Assembly: GCA_943737045.1 (NCBI GenBank)
Contig: CALSFV010000105.1
Coordinates: 1 to 64,000 of the forward strand
DNA length: 64,000 nt
Source: Parapristionchus giblindavisi
Lineage: Eukaryota > Nematoda > Chromadorea > Rhabditida > Diplogasteridae
Direction: 5' to 3'
The notes beneath the pieces were generated by a model. It made no database searches. It saw nothing but the letters and a program-made list of their open reading frames with translations, and was not told where the DNA came from. Both the position numbers and the translations under genes were made by a program. Below are positions 59,972 through 64,000 of this stretch, one piece after another. The number at the start of each line of letters is the position of its first letter. Positions within the stretch are counted from its first letter, which is position 1.

Positions 59972-62900
59972 ACAGAGGGAGAGATGGCCCCAATCTTTTC
60001 AAGTCAGAAACGTTCTCTAGCTCATATCTCCCCCTGGTCATACCACTTTTTTGCCTGCCTGTCCTCTTTTCAAGTTCTCACGGTTGATACACTCATTTTG
60101 ATCTGCGGTTTCTCTTTCTACTTCTGGCCCTCTCTCTCTCTCTCTCTTTCTCTCTCTCCCACTCTATCTCTCTCCATTACTCTGTCACCTCTACTTCTCT
60201 CTCCCAGTCTTTCTCTATCACTCCCATGTGATTATCAGGACCAGGGCCGAAACACTGGATCGTTTTTATCTCTAGATAGTCAGTCTTTACATAGTTTCTT
60301 TTCTAACACAACCTACTTTAAAACCATTCTTTCATTACTTTAAATCTCCTGATCTGATTTTCTTGTTGTCATCGTTATCCTTCTTTCCTTCATTGTTTTT
60401 TTGTTGTGATTTCGCTCCCATTAAAGCTCGAATAGATATAAGCAGAGGTAGTGGGAGGAGGAAAAGAGAGTTCGCACTATACCTGGAGAGAAGATCCCAC
60501 CTGGTGATTCGCTGTCTCAGTCTGCTCATTTGGTAAGGAGACGCTCCCGTACGGCGCTAAAGTATCGCCCAGCGACTGATATTTAAATATGTATCTATAT
60601 AGGAGAATTTAGCATCATCGCATTTTTTTGGGATTCTAGCCATGGGCCGAATAGCTACGTTACATTGTTTAAAAATGCGGCCAGGTTTAAAAAAATTGCA
60701 AAATGCGGCCAGGCTGCGTAGTTCGTAACGTACTTTTCGACATATGATTCTGGGAAAACCTAAGGTTTCTGCGGTGGACCGATTTGGTCACCGATACTGT
60801 TTTAGTTAGCTAACTTAATATTTAACTTAATGTTTTTCATAATAACTGTTAATTATAATTTAATATTTGTAATGTTTTTAATCGAGATTTGCGGAGGCTT
60901 TACTGTTTTGAAGAGGAAAATGATTTGTTCATCTTGCCTCCTGTCACTTTCACGTTTCACTATGGTCACTTAGGTCTTGCGTCTTGTCCTTTCCTCAATA
61001 CTATAGCAGATTTGTTTTTAAAAACAGATATAAATTAGATAGTATACTGGAGTGCTTGCTGTGTATGTATATATGCAATATTATTAGGAGTAATGATGCA
61101 GTAGATGGGGAGGATAGAGTATGAGAAGAAAACGAAGATGGATTGGGTAGGGTTGGAGATGAGAGGGGAAGAGAGAGAGAGAGAGAGAGAGGCATTATAT
61201 AAAGAGATATATGTAGATATAGAAAGTGTATATATATATGTATTTATATTACGCAGAATGTATGAATTATTGATGCGGGCGCATAGAATAGATGGATGGC
61301 AGCTGATGATGAAAATAGAGATGATGGGACGGGGTACGGTAATTAGTACAAGGGATGGAGATTACGGTAGTCGAGAGCATACTTGGGCACCACTGCCGCT
61401 AGCGGCAACTTTTTGGCACCCGACCCCCGAATTTCCAAAAAAAATCACTCCAAACGACGTATAAATGCTCCATTTTTTTGCTTCCGACCTGCCGATTTTC
61501 ATTTCCAGCGGCAATGCTCGCCCACGTATGGTCGAGAGTACTGTAGCGATTGTAAACAAGTGACCGGGGACAGTATCTTATTTAACTCGTCATAATTATG
61601 CGTGTCTCGTTTCGTGCATACGCACGTTGATAATCATAATAAAATTTGCATATAATTCTCATAAGAGGGGGTGTACGGTAGTTGTTTTTGAATGAGGGAT
61701 GTAATTTATATTTCTGACAAATGGCTCGCATAAAGGAAGGAGTGGGTGGAATCGGGGGGGGGGGGGAATAGAATCAGCTGTAAAAGGCGCGTACACGTGG
61801 ATGTTTGTAGTTGAAGGATACTTTATGAAGGAGAGGGAGAGATAGAGAGGAAGGGAGAGGGAGAGAGGAAGAGCTAGAGAGAGAGAAAGCATAATTATAA
61901 ATAAGAGATGATTTTATCGACATCAGATGGGCTATAAATGTACATTACTATAATAGTCATGTACCTCGCATCTGGAGAAGTTCCTTGTGGAAATAAAGAG
62001 TGAGATACGGAAAGAGTATGTGAAATTGAGAGAGTACAGGCAGTGATAGGAAATGGTCTGAGGTTGGGATGACGAGAATGGAAGCGAAATCTGTTCAAAC
62101 GTTTTGGAAGAATCCGAGAAAACTCTCCTTGTTTTGCACACTCTTTTGATTCATATCTTTTGAGTATCACCAATAAGATGAGAAGAGTGATGAGATCAGA
62201 AGACGAGGCGAGAGAGTGTATGAAACGAGGAGATTTTCCTCTGATTTCTTTTTTTTTTCTTTTTGCAGCTTTTGAACAGAGATCATACGTGTATCGCATG
62301 TCTTGGTATTGTTCACTTCCTCATTGGTAGAATATTCGGTGAGGAGCCATGAGCAACTAATATATGCATGTAACCATGAAGTATTGGTGGGGTATCCTTA
62401 TGCTCATTCAATTCCCCCATCCCTATCTCTATCTCTAGCTTGCTCCCATCTCCTTTGTTGGGTTCGGAAACGTCACGTATTCTTTTTTCTCTATTTATAT
62501 CTTCAAAAAAATGTGATTATTGTAGATTTTCATAAATATATAATATAAAATACATAAATACATGTCAGAGCACTATTGTATTCTGTCCAGTCTGTCTGTC
62601 CGTCTCCTTCATATGAATACAATAGAAGAGAAGAGAATGGGTGCATATGTCGAGTTGGTCAAAGACCTCTGGAAGACTAGAGGCACAAGCAATAGCGTAA
62701 AAGCATTGATGTCAGAATAAATGATAAACTGTAATAATAATAATGATATTAATAATAATAGTAATATTTTTGTTGCTTCTACATTGTTCCTGGTCAATAT
62801 TTTGATCTGAAATGCGAAGTATCTGTCTTGATCAATGTTGGCAAAATCAAAAAATCAATTGGAAACGGTATTCCTAGCATAGCTGATGCATATGTTAAAA

Positions 62901-63838
62901 TGTAGATTTAAATAAATAATTTAATTATCGATTACCTCTTCAGATGGCTCGGGCTAATCTAGCCGACGCAACCGCTGGCGTCGCTGCCTCCACAACATCC
63001 CTGAAAGAGGACGATGCGGCTGCAAATGGAAAGGTTCCTGCAGCGAACGAAGATGTCGACGAGGTACTGTAGATTATCGATTGATTTGACTATTTATTGA
63101 TTGATTGTTAGTATTGATTGGCACCGTGATTTCCTGACAAGTTGTGGTTGTGGCACGTACCGTAGTATACCGTACCCATCGTAGGCCGCCGTTCGTGTGA
63201 TGGCCGCTACCGTAACCGCCGCCGCGCCACCTACCGTAACCCCGAAGACGGCAGAGCACCCTGTGGTGTCGTCGACTCCTATCGCGAACGAGGATACGGT
63301 ATCGATATCGATCGAGGAGCCCAAGAAGAAGAAGGAGGTCGTGATTGTGGAGAAGGAGGAGCATGAGAGAGAAGAGGTACGGTATACAGAGATCAAAGAT
63401 CAATCGTGTTGATGTTGTCCGTAGTTCTGTCGTGACATTGTAGATCTATCTGGAATTATTTTTATTTATTTATTTATTTATTTATTTTTGTAATTTAATG
63501 AGAATCATTTTATTGGAATTTTCCTGCCGGTTCGGGGGGACATTTAAAGGCAGACCACGTGCTAATTTGAAAAGAAAGAGAGAAAAACTTGGATGCAACC
63601 CGGGAGTTTCTTGTTACGACTCTACTTGAACCGGAAGGCTAAACCGTAGCCAACGCTAGAACTTGTTTTTCCAATCCACCTAATAATAATAATTATTATT
63701 ATAATAATAATAATACTCTCATTATTATTATTTATATTGCAGACATCATCCTCAGCCTCATCGGATCTCTCCGACACCGACTCTCACAGTGCCAAGTCGA
63801 GTGGAGCCCGATCGGATGCCGACTTTGACATCGAACCG
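46324..63838 (+). CDS. Membrane-anchored disordered protein, N-terminal part (runs off window)
   Basis: Seven exons: end of exon 1 at 46373 (first ATG 46324), 54823-54872, 58257-58305, 58668-58761, 62944-63063, 63185-63376, 63743-63838; phases fit. Exons 1-2 give a first hydrophobic span (TWLGLILRLIM .. VVSLVFLILAS). Exon 3 has its own ATG right after AG (MSSFPRGSPLMAGVT), a likely second start by trans-splicing. Exon 4 gives a clear membrane span LAVLAALGSVSLVALYVWYQ followed by KRADKAKK. Exons 5-7 are Ala/Ser/Thr/Glu rich and charged (EEPKKKKEVVIVEKEEHERE), probably disordered. The exon 1 frame is open far upstream of 46324 without ATG. A short N-terminus, one span, basic stop and long disordered stretch resembles organelle-surface anchors such as AKAP1, but no domain is seen. 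Short terminal exons near 58874 and 59164 would give truncated forms. Confidence 0.6.
46374..54822. other. 8.4 kb first intron
   Basis: Long intron of the membrane-anchored gene (or upstream region if the exon 3 start is the main one). Pyrimidine/purine-rich tracts, short C runs, a decayed family C MITE near 52821-52947 and a half hairpin MITE (54387-54453). No exon recognised. Confidence 0.5.
54387..54453. mobile_element. Hairpin MITE family A, half copy
   Basis: Right half only: AGACAAAGAAAGCGAGAGAG .. AAATTAGCTCGGGGCGTGC. Confidence 0.6.
55350..55375. repeat. Poly-C tract in pyrimidine-rich DNA
   Basis: Run of about 18 C inside a CT-rich stretch (55260-55380) of the second intron of the membrane-anchored gene. 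Confidence 0.9.
56749..57257. mobile_element. 509 bp fold-back element with nested MITE
   Basis: Inverted arms begin CAAGGGAATGGTCTGAACAC and run about 130 bp (GGCATACTAATTAGAACACG, AAACCTGCACATTATTTTT). TCA flanks both ends (56746-56748, 57258-57260). End sequence and 3 bp duplication match the 431 bp element at 36881-37311, so the two belong to one group. Interrupted by the 109 bp MITE at 56958-57066. Confidence 0.82.
56958..57066. mobile_element. 109 bp PIF/Harbinger-like MITE, nested
   Basis: Near-perfect hairpin with arms beginning TGCACTGTTACATTTGCCTT and TAA on both sides (56955-56957, 57067-57069). The arm matches the MITE at 27512-27834 over GTTACATTTGCCT and the CTACGCCGT block; it is a much shorter internal-deletion relative. 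Confidence 0.82.
57917..58114. mobile_element. MITE family B, copy 5 (inverted)
   Basis: Inverted relative to copies 1-4: TTTTCGGTGTCCTCGCC at the left, CCTCGCATTACGAGGGTATG and GTGTATG at the right. A further decayed piece may lie at 57645-57752. Confidence 0.65.
58187..58243. repeat. (ATA)n microsatellite
   Basis: Pure AAT-type repeat ending 13 bp before exon 3 of the membrane-anchored gene, thus in its polypyrimidine/branch zone; a second ATT run follows the exon at 58338-58390. Confidence 0.95.
59523..59592. repeat. (CT)n microsatellite
   Basis: About 35 uninterrupted CT units; a matching GA run lies at 59918-59969. Confidence 0.97.
61378..61530. mobile_element. MITE family D, copy 3
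   Basis: Ends CATACTTGGGC and GCCCACGTATG with CCGCTAGCGGCAAC and TTTTGGCACCCGACCC inside; same family as 11690-11870 and 12920-13121. Confidence 0.65.
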
Positions 63839-64000
63839 GTACGATTATGATAATAATAATAATCTTGCTAGTGGATAAAAGTCTTGGTCTTTTTTCCCGA
63901 ACTTGCGGACCCTAAAATATAAGCGTAAAATCACTAAAACACAGTGCGATGACCACTAAATATGAATAAATTTTATTAACATTGTTATTATTATATTTTT

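Noticed and set aside
1..64000. CRISPR arrays, bacterial operons, integrons, phage genes
   Set aside because: The tandem arrays lack unique spacers, and gene structure is plainly eukaryotic.

Overview
This window is nuclear DNA of an intron-rich animal, most likely a nematode. All protein genes are built from short exons (about 45-190 nt) with GT..AG introns, often ending TTTCAG or TTGCAG. Several initiator ATGs sit directly behind an AG (GBF1, PISD, the short start of the last gene), as expected for spliced-leader trans-splicing, and genes are packed with small same-strand gaps. Introns full of ATTGATTGATT and TACGGTA-type words make me think of a diplogastrid such as Pristionchus, but that is only a guess. 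Nothing bacterial or viral is present.

Left part (1-22.5 kb): the 5' part of a GBF1-type Arf guanine-nucleotide exchange factor (minus, running off the left edge); a complete mitochondrial inner-membrane protease subunit IMMP1L (minus, 166 aa); a divergent promoter gap; a complete 14-exon SPOUT1/C9orf114 methyltransferase gene (plus, 395 aa) with an antisense tRNA-Gly(GCC) gene in its last intron; and 272 bp downstream a complete 13-exon mitochondrial phosphatidylserine decarboxylase (PISD, 428 aa, LGST self-cleavage motif). SPOUT1-PISD, and less surely IMMP1L-GBF1, could be operons.

Middle (24.5-41 kb): a complete 16-exon acyl-CoA synthetase of the ACSF2 type (minus, 545 aa) whose fold can be followed end to end but whose catalytic motifs are eroded, so it may be a pseudoenzyme; a 9-exon gene for a secreted protein of unknown family (plus, 247 aa); and a doubtful two-exon gene. 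Right part (46-64 kb): the 5' part of a gene with very long introns coding for a membrane-anchored, otherwise disordered, charged protein (plus, running off the right edge).

The rest is dominated by small non-autonomous transposons, many of them fold-backs and several nested. They include a 2.2 kb near-perfect palindrome in a SPOUT1 intron, a 1.8 kb Mutator-like fold-back with a 35 bp terminal repeat and 9 bp target duplication carrying TTTGCGCC arrays, two nested pairs with 3 bp duplications, Tc1/mariner-type elements, several short dispersed MITE families, three LINE remnants and a tRNA-derived SINE. All exon models were made by hand from reading frame, splice sites and recalled family similarity; no search was run.
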